A DNA stretch of 64,000 bases, taken from positions 1 to 64,000 of the forward strand of contig DATKPQ010000154.1 in assembly GCA_035523995.1 (NCBI GenBank), read 5' to 3'. Positions 9,117 through 17,851 of the stretch are shown here, piece by piece. Position numbers and translations under genes: made by a program. A model generated the notes under the pieces. It had not been told where the DNA came from, ran no database searches, and worked only from the letters and a program-made list of their open reading frames with translations. The stretch comes from JASHVB01 sp035523995. Lineage in GTDB: Bacteria; Pseudomonadota; Alphaproteobacteria; Acetobacterales; Acetobacteraceae. Position 1 is the first letter of the stretch; every line of letters begins with the position of its first letter.

Positions 9117-9909
9117 CCCGTCGGCTGAGGGGGATGACGCACGATCGGTGCGTTGTCACGCCGACGCAGGTCGACGCCCAGGCTTTGTTGCCGCACACAG
9201 CAACAGTCGTCAGTGGCAGGACAGGGAAGGGCAACTCGTGTTGTGACTTTGACGGATCGCGCCTGCTGTCCTTGCGGGCGAAGCGACGCAATCTCCCCGA
9301 AGCAATCTCCCCCGAGAAGAACGTACGATTGCCCGTTGGGGATTGCCTCGCTTCGGTCGCGATGACATGTGGAGCGGCCACCATCGGTCAGGATCACAAT
9401 ACTGGCAGGGATCAATAAATTTTCTCGGCGTCCTCTGCGTCTCTGCCTTCCTCTGCAATAAATTTGCTGCAGTAAATTTGCCAGAGACGACAGGCACCTA
9501 CAGAGCCGCTTCCCCACGAATGCGCATCGACATTGCCTAACCAAGTCTTCCGGAGTTTCAATTTGTTGGTGAGTCGGGGTTCGCGGCTGGCAAATTTATC
9601 GCTGAGGAAGCCGGAGACGCAGAGAGCGCTGAGAAGAGTGTGTCGCTTCGTGCCGGCGAGCAGCGTTCAATTGGGTACGCGGGGACGTTCCACTGCCATG
9701 TACACCGCGGCCGGTGGGCGAATCAGTCGATTTGGCCGTCGGTATTCGTCGTTGCGAGCGGCTCGATCTCGGCTTCGTTAAGTGGCTTTGGCGGCGGATC
9801 GGGGCTAGATGGGTCTGACGCTGTATCGGCTTTCGCCGCCGCTGCCACGGCACGCGCGTCGAAGCTGCCAGTTATCAACAATGGCAAATGCCAGCCACGG
9901 GAGGATTCC
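9117..9909. other. gap of 793 bases holding dispersed repeats
   Basis: No gene is supported. The stretch holds an imperfect palindrome of the TGTCATTGCGAG family (9267-9367). It also holds two copies of the common intergenic string related to CTCTGCGTCTCTGC: plus strand about 9427-9456, inverted about 9605-9630. The final part, 9640-9909, is open in the frame of the following gene but has no protein-like sequence, so it is treated as upstream region. Confidence 0.6.
9267..9367. repeat. intergenic palindrome, TGTCATTGCGAG family (diverged copy)
   Basis: The left arm reads TGTCCTTGCGGGCGAAGCGA and the right arm, near 9338-9367, is the inverted complement ending CGCGATGACA. It is the same family as the copies near 11069, 30172, 44571, 47033 and 47794, but with more mismatches in the stem. 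Confidence 0.7.
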
Positions 9910-10998
9910 TTGACCATCATCGCCCGCCGTTCCTTGCTCGCCGCCTCCGGCGCCGGCTTGCTTGCCGCTGGCCTGCCGGCCGGCTCCCGCGCCGCCGGCA
10001 AGAAACTCAGAATAGCGCTCTCCAACTCCTACATCGGCAACAAGTGGCGGATCGAGATGGAGAACCTGTTCAAGGCCGCGCTACAGATGGAGCCGTACAA
10101 GTCCCAGGTCGAAGGCACCTGGTTCAATTCCGGCAACAACGTCAGCCAGGAAAGCCAGCAGATCACCGGCCTGATCGGCGAGCGCGTGGATGCGATCCTG
10201 GTCGATGCCGCCTCGCCCACCGGCCTCAACGGCATCCTCCACCAGGCCACCGAGCGCGGCATCCTGGTGGTGTCGTACGACAACGTCGTCACCGCGCCGA
10301 CCGCCATCAAGGTCAACACCGACCAGTTCGCCTTCGGCAAGAAGCTGGCAGATTTTCTGGTGCAGAAGCTGAACGGCAAGGGCAACGTGATCATGGTGAC
10401 CGGCGTGCCCGGCACCTTCGTGGACCAACAACGCAACGCCGGCGCGGACTCGGTGTGGAAAGCAAACCCTGGCATCAAGGTGGTGAACCGCTACACCGGC
10501 ATGTGGGACTCTTCCACCGCCGAGCGCAACACCGCGTCGATCCTGCCCAGCTTGCCGAAAATCGACGGTATCTGGTGCCAGGGCGGCACCGACGGCGTGC
10601 TCAAGGCGTTCATCGCCGCCAAACGCACACCGTTGCCGCCCACCGCCGGCGAGGCGGAGAACGGCTTTCGCAAGTTCATGACCAGCGACGGATATATGGG
10701 CCAGAAGGTGGATGGGCTGTCGATCGGGCAGCCGCCTTACCTGGTGCTGGTCTCGCTCGAATTGGCGCGGCGGATCCTGCAGAAGTCCTATCCGAAGCAG
10801 AACATCACCATCCCGTTCCCGTTCGTCACCAACGACACGGTGAAGGTCGATGAGACGGTGTTTCCCAAACTGCCCGACAGCTTCTTCGCCGATTTCACCG
10901 ACAGCGGACCGGAAGCGACGGTAAAGATCTGTGTGGACGCGGCGCTGAACGGGACCCCCTGCCCTGGCACGCTGGACGTGCGCCTGCCGAAGGCATGA
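9910..10998 (+). CDS. sugar ABC transporter substrate-binding protein (Tat-type signal)
   Basis: A 362-residue periplasmic binding protein of the ribose/galactose type (Peripla_BP_4 fold), which delivers its ligand to the transporter encoded downstream. The N-terminus IIARRSLLAASGAGLLAAGL carries a twin-arginine and a hydrophobic core ending near SRAAG, so export by Tat is likely. The chosen start is TTG 9910 because a GGGAGG ribosome site sits at 9899-9904; the upstream in-frame sequence is not protein-like. Typical segments are IDQ-like residues after KLRIALSNSYIGNKW and the hinge strings GNVIMVTGVPGT and IDGIWCQGGTDG. It is first of a binding protein, ATPase, permease, permease set. The sugar is not deducible. 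Confidence 0.88.
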   Translation: MTIIARRSLLAASGAGLLAAGLPAGSRAAGKKLRIALSNSYIGNKWRIEMENLFKAALQMEPYKSQVEGTWFNSGNNVSQESQQITGLIGERVDAILVDAASPTGLNGILHQATERGILVVSYDNVVTAPTAIKVNTDQFAFGKKLADFLVQKLNGKGNVIMVTGVPGTFVDQQRNAGADSVWKANPGIKVVNRYTGMWDSSTAERNTASILPSLPKIDGIWCQGGTDGVLKAFIAAKRTPLPPTAGEAENGFRKFMTSDGYMGQKVDGLSIGQPPYLVLVSLELARRILQKSYPKQNITIPFPFVTNDTVKVDETVFPKLPDSFFADFTDSGPEATVKICVDAALNGTPCPGTLDVRLPKA

Positions 10999-11067
10999 GG
11001 GCGACACCGTTCCGTCATCGCGGCGAACGTCGTGTTGTGACCCTGAGGCTTCGGTTCCAGCGATTAC

Positions 11068-11154
11068 ATGTCATTGCGAGCGGAGCGAAGCAATCTCGGC
11101 CGGCCAGTCGCATATCGCTCGACCGAGGTTGCTTCGCTCCGCTCGCAATGACAT
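11068..11154. repeat. near-perfect intergenic palindrome, TGTCATTGCGAG family
   Basis: The arms 11069-11099 and 11123-11153 are inverted copies with one mismatch (TGTCATTGCGAGCGGAGCGA and its complement) around a 23-base centre. It lies between the binding protein and ATPase genes of the sugar transporter. In RNA it would form a very stable hairpin, which could protect the upstream binding-protein message or lower downstream expression. Confidence 0.9.
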
Positions 11155-11218
11155 CAAATGGTGCGGGCACCAACCGTCAGAGTCAGAACAGCAGTGGCGA
11201 CGCCTGTTGGGCCACCGC

Positions 11219-12793
11219 ATGATCGCCGCAGCGGCCCCGGAGGCTCTGCCCGTCTCTGCCCTGCCCCCCGCCATCGCCGCCGGCAAACTCAGCAAGTCAT
11301 TCGGCGGCGTGCGGGCACTGCGCGAGGCGTCCTTCGCCGCCAATGCCGGCGAGGTGCACGCACTGGTGGGTGAGAACGGGGCGGGCAAGTCCACCCTGAT
11401 CAAATTGCTCGGAGGCCGCCTGACGCCGGACTCCGGCACCATCCAACGCGACGGCCAGCCGATCCGCCTCGTCGGACCCGCCGATGCCGCCGCGCAGGGC
11501 ATCGGCACCGTGTTCCAGGAACTCACCCTCCTCCCCTGGATGACGGTCGCCGAAAACCTCCTGATTGGCCGCGAACCGCGTTCCCTCCTCGGCCTGATCC
11601 GCCGCGCCGATCTCGCGCCACAGGCCGATGCCATGCTCGCGAAGCTCGGCATCCGCCACATCGACCCGCGCGCCCTCGCGGCCGACATCTCCCTCGCCGA
11701 ACGACAGATCGTCGAGATCGCGCGTGTCATCGTCCGCCAGCCCCGCGTGCTGCTGCTGGACGAACCCACGTCGTCTCTGGTCGAACGCGAGGTGGATTGG
11801 TTGTTCGCACGTATCCGCGAACTGCGCGCACAAGGCACCTCGGTAGTGTTCACCTCCCACCGCTGGAAAGAGATCACCTCGATCGCCGACCGCATCACCA
11901 TCTTCCGCAACGGGGCCGAGGTTGGAACCTTCACCGGCATCGCCGAGGCCGACGCGATCACCCTGATGACCGGCCAGCAGGTTGACACGCTCTACCCCAT
12001 CCCCGCGGCGATCCCCTCTACGGCCCAGCCGGCCCTGGAACTGGCGGACGCAACGCTCAACGGCGGCGCGCGCATCGGCTTCAGCCTGGCTGCGGGAGAA
12101 ATCCTCGGCGTCGGCGGTCTCGCCGGACAGGGCCATCGCGAATTGTTCCTGGGCTTGTTCGGCGCGCCACCGCTGCGCCACGCCGCCATCCGGATCGGCG
12201 GCAAACAAGTCCGTATCGCCAGCCCGGCCAATGCCATCCACGCCAGGCTCGGCATCGCCCTGGTACCCGAGGACCGCAAATCCGAGGGCCTGCTGTTGCC
12301 GCTGCCCGTCCGTGACAACCTGACCTTGCCGATCCTGTCGCGCCTCTCCCGCCTCGGCGTGATCCGCGGCGCTGTCGAACGGCACATGAGCAAGCAGATG
12401 ATCGACCGGCTGACGATCCGGACGCCAAGCGCGGCGCAGCCGGTGGGCGCTCTGTCCGGCGGCAACCAGCAGAAGGTATTGCTTGGCCGCTGGCTGCTGG
12501 CCGACTCCCACATCCTGCTGCTGTACGACGTGACGCGCGGCGTCGATATCGCCACCAAGCACGAAATCTATGACCTCATGACGCGCCTCGCCGCCGAGGG
12601 CAAAGCCGTATTGTTCTATTCGTCGGACACCGAGGAACTGGCGCATCTGTGCCACCGCGTCCTGGTGCTCCGAGACGGCCGCATCGCTGCCACGCTGACG
12701 CGACCCGCGCTGAACGCCGAGGCTATCGTCGCCGCCGCCATGCAGGACTCCGATCCAAGCGACCTTGCCAGGCACGAAACAAATGCCGGGTAA
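11219..12793 (+). CDS. sugar ABC transporter ATP-binding protein (RbsA-like, two domains)
   Basis: A 524-residue ATPase with two nucleotide-binding halves, as in RbsA/MglA importers. The first half (about 20-250) has a canonical Walker A (GENGAGKST), a Q-loop (FQELTLLPW), a weak signature (ISLAERQ) and Walker B (VLLLDEPTSSL). The second half (about 265-510) has a degenerate Walker A (GVGGLAGQGHRE), the signature LSGGNQQK and a Walker B variant ILLLYDVTRG, where Tyr-Asp-Val replaces the usual Asp-Glu-Pro; this asymmetry is normal for the family. ATG 11219 is chosen because earlier in-frame sequence overlaps the palindrome at 11068-11154. It acts with the two permeases downstream. Confidence 0.92.
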   Translation: MIAAAAPEALPVSALPPAIAAGKLSKSFGGVRALREASFAANAGEVHALVGENGAGKSTLIKLLGGRLTPDSGTIQRDGQPIRLVGPADAAAQGIGTVFQELTLLPWMTVAENLLIGREPRSLLGLIRRADLAPQADAMLAKLGIRHIDPRALAADISLAERQIVEIARVIVRQPRVLLLDEPTSSLVEREVDWLFARIRELRAQGTSVVFTSHRWKEITSIADRITIFRNGAEVGTFTGIAEADAITLMTGQQVDTLYPIPAAIPSTAQPALELADATLNGGARIGFSLAAGEILGVGGLAGQGHRELFLGLFGAPPLRHAAIRIGGKQVRIASPANAIHARLGIALVPEDRKSEGLLLPLPVRDNLTLPILSRLSRLGVIRGAVERHMSKQMIDRLTIRTPSAAQPVGALSGGNQQKVLLGRWLLADSHILLLYDVTRGVDIATKHEIYDLMTRLAAEGKAVLFYSSDTEELAHLCHRVLVLRDGRIAATLTRPALNAEAIVAAAMQDSDPSDLARHETNAG

Positions 12794-12813
12794 TCTCGTC
12801 AGACACGACGCCT

Positions 12814-13818
12814 ATGCCGAGTGACCTTGCCATCGCGCCCCTGGCCACGCGCCGGCGCCCCCGCGCCGCTCATGTGCTCGGCCAGAATGCCGGGCTGATC
12901 CTGGCCGCGCTGATCTTGCTTGCTGCCATCATAGGCTTCGCCGCGATGTTCTGGGTGCAGCAGGACCGGCTGCCGGGCAATTTCGAAATCACCTCCACGG
13001 TCAACAATACCATGCCCCTGGCGCTGGCGGCGATCGGGCAAACGATCGTGGTGCTGACGCGCGGCATCGACCTGTCGGTCGGCGGCGTGATTGACCTGAC
13101 CAACGCGCTCGCCGCGATCTGGCTGACCGGCGGCGTGCTGCACATGATCGGCGTCTCGATTGCCATCGTGCTGATCGGCGCCGCTGCCGGATTGCTGAAC
13201 GGGTTGCTGGTCGGGCTCGGCCGGCTGCAGCCGATCGTAGTAACTCTGGCGACACTATCGATCTTCCAGGGCCTGGCCATTCGCGTGCTGCCACAGCCCG
13301 GAGGCGCCGTGCCGGACGGCTATACCGACATCCTGGTCAACCCGAACCAGCCAACCGCGCTGATCTTTCTGCTGGTCGCCATTGCCGGCTGGATGGCACT
13401 GCGGCGGTCGCGCCTCGGCGTCGGCATCTTCGCCATCGGCAACGACGAGTCCTCGGCCGTCGCGCTGGGCGTGAACGCGATGCGCAGCAAGATCGCCGCC
13501 TACATGATCGGCGGCGCGCTGTATGCCGTGGCCGGCTTGTTCCTCGCCGCCAATGCGACCGCGGGCGACGCCACCACCGGCGACGGCTACACGCTTACCT
13601 CCATCGTCGCTGTGGTGCTGGGCGGGGTGAATCTGTTCGGCGGACGCGGCAGCGCGGTGGGTGCGATCTGCGGCGCCTTCATCACCACCATGATCGTCAA
13701 CATTCTGTTCTTTGCTCATATCAACCCGCTGTACCAGTCGTTCTACGAAGGCCTTTTCCTGGTCATCGCCGTCGTGTTCGGCGCGCTGATCGGCCGTCTG
13801 GTGAGAAGGGCGCGATGA
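12814..13818 (+). CDS. sugar ABC transporter permease (RbsC-like)
   Basis: A 334-residue inner-membrane permease of the branched/ribose type (BPD_transp_2). About nine hydrophobic segments are visible, starting with LILAALILLAAIIGFAAMF. The family markers TRGIDLSVGGVIDLTN, GIFAIGNDESSAVALGVN (the EAA-like loop that contacts the ATPase) and VAVVLGGVNLFGGRGS are all present. ATG 12814 follows the ATPase stop by 20 bases. A second, different permease follows at 13979, so the channel is probably a heterodimer, unlike RbsC homodimers. Confidence 0.92.
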   Translation: MPSDLAIAPLATRRRPRAAHVLGQNAGLILAALILLAAIIGFAAMFWVQQDRLPGNFEITSTVNNTMPLALAAIGQTIVVLTRGIDLSVGGVIDLTNALAAIWLTGGVLHMIGVSIAIVLIGAAAGLLNGLLVGLGRLQPIVVTLATLSIFQGLAIRVLPQPGGAVPDGYTDILVNPNQPTALIFLLVAIAGWMALRRSRLGVGIFAIGNDESSAVALGVNAMRSKIAAYMIGGALYAVAGLFLAANATAGDATTGDGYTLTSIVAVVLGGVNLFGGRGSAVGAICGAFITTMIVNILFFAHINPLYQSFYEGLFLVIAVVFGALIGRLVRRAR

Positions 13819-13830
13819 CAGCTCCCCCTC

Positions 13831-13933
13831 ATGGCCGGCCTGGTGCCGGCGATCTGCACACCGTCGATCGGGGCGGCCTGTTTCCGCCTGTCCGTTCAGC
13901 CTGGGCAGATGGCCCGGTCAGGCCCGGCCATGG
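13831..13933. repeat. intergenic palindrome, ATGGCCGGG/CCCGGCCAT family
   Basis: An inverted pair: ATGGCCGGCCTGGTGCCGGC at the left and GGCCCGGTCAGGCCCGGCCAT at the right. It sits between the two permease genes of the sugar transporter. Related copies occur at 44689-44794 and 62887-63002. Confidence 0.65.
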
Positions 13934-13978
13934 TGGGAGCAGGAGCGGCATGTCGCCGCATCGTGCGTTGGCCGCGCC

Positions 13979-14935
13979 ATGACCCGCTTCCTTCCCTCGG
14001 CCAACGCCCTGCGCGTGCTGGCCGCCTATTGCGCGGCCGTACTGCTGTTTGTCATTGGCCAGTGGGTGCATCCGGGCTTCGCCAGCTTCGGCAGCGTCAC
14101 GTCCATCCTGCTGGTCGCTTCCTTCGTCGGCCTGGTCGCTGCGGGCCAGTGCTTCGTCATCCTGATCGGCGGGATCGACCTGTCCGTGCCCTGGGTTTTG
14201 AACGCCGCCGCCATCCTGCTGGTGACGGCCTCGTTGGGCCAGGATGCGCGCGCACCCTACGCGATCGCCGTCACGCTCGGCATGGGCGCGGTGGCTGGCG
14301 CCGCGAACGGGATCGGTATCGTCTGGCTCGGCGTTCCGGCCGTGGTGATGACGCTGGCCATGAACGGGATCATCGAGGGCCTCGCCCTGGGCCTCAGCGG
14401 CGGCATGACCTGTGCTGCCTGCGCTTCTTACGCCCCGCCGGTGATCGCCGCCGCGGTGCACGACGTGTGGCTGGGCATTCCCGCCGCGCTGTGGCTGTGG
14501 CTGGCGGTGATCGCGATGGTGTCGTTCGTGCTGAGCCTGACCCGTTTCGGCCGCGCCACCTACGCGATCGGCAACAACGCGCGCGCGGCTTATCTCGCCG
14601 GTATTAACGTCAACCTGACCACCGTGGCACTTTATGCGCTGAGCGGGCTGTTTTCCGCGATGGCCGGTATCCTGCTGGTTGGTTTCGGCGGCCAGGCGTC
14701 GCTGGGCATGGGCGCGCCGTACCTGTTCCAATCCATCGCGGCGGTGGTAATCGGCGGCGTGAGCATCCTGGGCGGCCGCGGCAGCTACTTGGGCGCCGCT
14801 GCGGGCGCCATCAGCCTGACCGCTTTGGTCAGCGTGCTGCTGGCGCTGAACATGCCGGATTACGGCCGCAGCATCATCTACGGCGTAGTGATACTGGCGC
14901 TGCTGCTGCTGTATGGGCGCGAGCAACGGGAGTAG
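13979..14935 (+). CDS. sugar ABC transporter permease, second subunit (RbsC-like)
   Basis: A 318-residue integral membrane permease, paralogous to the previous gene. Multiple hydrophobic segments begin at VLAAYCAAVLLFVIGQW. Family markers are IGGIDLSVPWVLN, TYAIGNNARAAYLAGIN (ATPase-contact loop) and AVVIGGVSILGGRGSYLG. It is 160 bases downstream of the first permease, separated by a palindromic repeat, and ends the transporter operon. The N-terminus is shorter than in the first permease, so the two probably pair as unlike subunits of one channel. Confidence 0.92.
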   Translation: MTRFLPSANALRVLAAYCAAVLLFVIGQWVHPGFASFGSVTSILLVASFVGLVAAGQCFVILIGGIDLSVPWVLNAAAILLVTASLGQDARAPYAIAVTLGMGAVAGAANGIGIVWLGVPAVVMTLAMNGIIEGLALGLSGGMTCAACASYAPPVIAAAVHDVWLGIPAALWLWLAVIAMVSFVLSLTRFGRATYAIGNNARAAYLAGINVNLTTVALYALSGLFSAMAGILLVGFGGQASLGMGAPYLFQSIAAVVIGGVSILGGRGSYLGAAAGAISLTALVSVLLALNMPDYGRSIIYGVVILALLLLYGREQRE

Positions 14936-15307
14936 CGGCGGACAAGGCGGTGGTTGCCGCCATCCGCGCGCGGGAATACGCGTTGAAGGTGCACTGCTGT
15001 CCAAGCCCCGCGGTCGCGGTCGCATGCAGCCACCCGTGGTCAAAAAATGCGGTTCGCGACGAGCACATCCGCGTTCATTTGCGTTTATCAGCGGTTCCAA
15101 TACGGAGGACGGCGGTGAAGCAATCCCGGTCGGGATAAGTCTGCGGACCGTCCGTGCGCATACCACCCGGATTGCTTCGGCGCAGCACCCCTCGCAACGA
15201 CATCCATGCCGCGCCGATCTCAACGCTTCGTGACCCGGAAACCAGCATGCACACGTAAGTTCGTTGCCCGAATGGGGTGACCAGCGCTTGTCAATCCGCG
15301 TTCCGGT
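14936..15307. other. gap of 372 bases with degenerate repeats
   Basis: No gene is supported. The stretch includes a common intergenic string (CATCCGCGTTCATTTGCGTT at 15066-15085) and a decayed TGTCATTGCGAG-type palindrome at about 15117-15209, whose right arm CCTCGCAACGACAT is best preserved. The end carries the promoter region of the histidine kinase. Confidence 0.5.
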
Positions 15308-17278
15308 GTGAAAACCAGGTTTCCCCCCGGCCAAGGACTCCTCGTGCGAGACAAACCCGATCTATACGAACTGCTGATTCACAGCGTCGTGGACTACGCC
15401 ATCTACATGCTGGATGAAGCGGGGCACGTCGCGAGCTGGAATCCTGGTGCCGAGCGCATCAAGGGGTACAAGGCCGAGGAAATCATTGGCCAGCATTTCT
15501 CCTGCTTCTACACCCCAGAGGATCGTGCCAATCGGCTCCCGTGGAAGGCGCTGGAGACCGCCGCCAACACCGGCCGTTTCAACGTCGAGGGCTGGCGCGT
15601 GCGCAGGGACGGCACTCGGTTTTGGGCCGCCGTGATCATCGATCCGGTCCGCCAGGACGGCCGCGTCATCGGTTTCGCCAAGGTGACGCGCGACATGACG
15701 GAGCAACGCGCCGCCCAGCTTGCCGTGTTGGAAAGCGAACGACGCTTCCGTTTACTCGTCCAGGGAGTGACCGATTATGCGATCTACCTGCTGGATCCCG
15801 AAGGCCGCATCACCAACTGGAACGCGGGCGCCGCCCGCATCAAAGGTTATTACGAGCAGGAAATAATCGGTCAGCATTTTTCGAGGTTTTATACGCCCGA
15901 GGATATCGATACCCGCCTGCCCTGGAATGCGCTCGAGAAAGCGCGCCGCGAGGGACGTTATGAGGCGGAAGGCTGGCGCGTGCGGAAGGACGGCAGCCGC
16001 TTCTGGGCTGGCGTGGTCGTCGACGCCATCCACGACGAGACCGGCGCACTGATCGGCTTCGCCAAGATTACGCGCGACCTGACCGAACGCCGCGCGGTGC
16101 AATTGGAACTGGAACGCTCGCGCGAGCAATTGTTCCAGTCGCAGAAGATGGAAGCGATCGGCCAGTTGACCGGTGGCCTGGCGCACGATTTCAACAACCT
16201 GTTGACCGGCATTTCCGGCAGCCTGGAGTTGCTGCGCGCACGCATTGCGCAGGGACGCCTGCGCGATCTCGATCGCTACATCACCAGTGCCCAAAGCGCG
16301 ACATCTCGCGCGGCCGCGTTGACGCATCGGCTGCTCGCCTATGCCCGCCGGCAGACGCTGGACTCCAGGCCTATCGACGTCAACCGTCTGATCGCCGGCA
16401 TGGAAGACATGTTGCGGCGCACCGTCGGGCCGGAGATCGAGTTGGAGACGGCGCTTTCCGTTGGCCTTTGGCCGACGCGGTGCGACCCGAACCAGCTTGA
16501 AACGGCGATCTTGAATTTGTGCATCAACTCGCGGGATGCGATGCCCGATGGCGGCCGGCTGGTGATCGAAACCCAGAACAGTTGGATCGACGACCGTAGT
16601 GCGAAACAACGCGACATGCAGAGCGGGCAATACGTGGCAATCTGCGTCACCGATACCGGCACAGGTATGACACCAGAGGTACTGACACGCGCGTTCGATC
16701 CATTTTACACGACGAAGCCGCTGGGCCAGGGGACCGGGCTTGGCCTTTCGATGGTGTATGGTTTCGCGCGGCAGTCGAACGGCCAGGTGCGGCTGTACTC
16801 AGAACAGGGAAACGGCACCACCGTCCGGATTTATCTGCCGCGGCATTTCGGCGAAGCGGAGGCCGAGCCAGAGCAATCAAAATTCGAACCTGTTTCCCAT
16901 GCCGGTGCGGGTGAGACTGTGCTGATCGTCGATGACGAACCGACGGTGCGGATGCTGATCGCGGAGGTATTGGAGGAGCTAGGCTATGCGGCGATCGAGG
17001 CGGCGGACAGCGTCTCCGGAATGAAAGTATTGAATTCGGATGTGCGCATCGATCTGCTGATCACGGATGTGGGGTTGCCGGGCGGCCTGAACGGGCGGCA
17101 GATGGCCGATGCGGCGCGGGAGAAGCGGCCGGCGCTGAAGGTGTTGTTCATCACCGGCTATGCCGAGAATGCCGCGATCAGCAACGGACATCTGCATCCG
17201 GGCATGCATGTGCTGACCAAGCCGTTCGCGATGGACAAGCTGGCGGCGCGGATCAAGGCGATCATCGAGCAGAAGTAA
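15308..17278 (+). CDS. hybrid sensor histidine kinase, PAS-PAS-HK-receiver
   Basis: A 656-residue soluble signalling kinase without membrane segments. Two closely similar PAS domains (about 20-135 and 145-260) share the strings WNxGAxRIKGY and IIGQHFSxFYTPED, so one arose by duplication. The kinase core follows: H-box with phospho-acceptor H293 (GLAHDFNNLL), N-box (NLCINSRDAM), G1 (DTGTGM) and G2 (GQGTGLGLS). A C-terminal receiver (about 536-655) has the acidic pair D542/D543 and phospho-acceptor D587 (LITDVGLPGG). The start is GTG 15308; GTG 15344 is an alternative. No partner regulator is adjacent. The PAS domains lack an obvious photoreceptor Cys motif, and the signal is unknown. Confidence 0.92.
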   Translation: MKTRFPPGQGLLVRDKPDLYELLIHSVVDYAIYMLDEAGHVASWNPGAERIKGYKAEEIIGQHFSCFYTPEDRANRLPWKALETAANTGRFNVEGWRVRRDGTRFWAAVIIDPVRQDGRVIGFAKVTRDMTEQRAAQLAVLESERRFRLLVQGVTDYAIYLLDPEGRITNWNAGAARIKGYYEQEIIGQHFSRFYTPEDIDTRLPWNALEKARREGRYEAEGWRVRKDGSRFWAGVVVDAIHDETGALIGFAKITRDLTERRAVQLELERSREQLFQSQKMEAIGQLTGGLAHDFNNLLTGISGSLELLRARIAQGRLRDLDRYITSAQSATSRAAALTHRLLAYARRQTLDSRPIDVNRLIAGMEDMLRRTVGPEIELETALSVGLWPTRCDPNQLETAILNLCINSRDAMPDGGRLVIETQNSWIDDRSAKQRDMQSGQYVAICVTDTGTGMTPEVLTRAFDPFYTTKPLGQGTGLGLSMVYGFARQSNGQVRLYSEQGNGTTVRIYLPRHFGEAEAEPEQSKFEPVSHAGAGETVLIVDDEPTVRMLIAEVLEELGYAAIEAADSVSGMKVLNSDVRIDLLITDVGLPGGLNGRQMADAAREKRPALKVLFITGYAENAAISNGHLHPGMHVLTKPFAMDKLAARIKAIIEQK

Positions 17279-17494
17279 TGGCAGCGGCCCGGTGGGATGA
17301 GTCTTACATGCCAATGCGAGGAGCGAAGCGACGACATCCACCGGCCCCGCATAACGCCGCATACACGCCAGCTTGCCGTGCTGAATGCCGATCATTTTCC
17401 CTTCGCTGTTAACTCCTGATTAACCGCTTCCGGCGCATCCTTGCTACCGGGTCCCGTGCGCCAGGATGGCGCGACCGCAACAGGCTGTTCCGCC

Positions 17495-17824
17495 ATGCCG
17501 ACCGATCTCAGCGTGCAAGCTGTCGGCCCGGTTCTCGGCTCGAGTGAAAACCCGGCCCAGCCGAAGCCGGAGACATTTACCCCACCGGCGCAGGCACCGC
17601 CTCAGTCGCCGCCGGTGGTGATTGCCAACCCGACTCTGCGGTTCGACGCGGCGTCCGGGCTGGTGGTGATCGAGTACCGCGATGCCAACGGCGACGTCAC
17701 CACGTCGATCCCCACGCTGCGCCAGATTGAGGCATACCGGCAATGGAGTCGGCCCCTGCCTGGCCAGACCGCAGCGCCAACGTCCATGTCAGGCGCTCAG
17801 GCGTCGGCAAACCGCAAGACCTGA
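17495..17824 (+). CDS. hypothetical protein, FlaG-like C-terminal region
   Basis: A 109-residue soluble protein. Residues 1-50 are low-complexity and Pro-rich. Residues about 50-90 (NPTLRFDAASGLVVIEYRD, then DVTTSIPTLRQIEAYRQW) resemble the small beta domain of FlaG-type proteins, where a residue string ending in RQIP follows two strands. No flagellar gene is nearby, so that resemblance should be treated with care. ATG 17495 is chosen as the first Met before protein-like sequence. It lies 27 bases before the glycosyltransferase and may share its transcript. Confidence 0.55.
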   Translation: MPTDLSVQAVGPVLGSSENPAQPKPETFTPPAQAPPQSPPVVIANPTLRFDAASGLVVIEYRDANGDVTTSIPTLRQIEAYRQWSRPLPGQTAAPTSMSGAQASANRKT

Positions 17825-17851
17825 CCTGAGCAGGGCGCCAGAGCCAGTCCC

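Noticed and set aside
13829..15334. A 501-codon minus-strand frame opposite the second sugar permease
   Set aside because: The sequence is Gln/His/Asp-rich low-complexity, without start context, and overlaps a clear permease gene fully.
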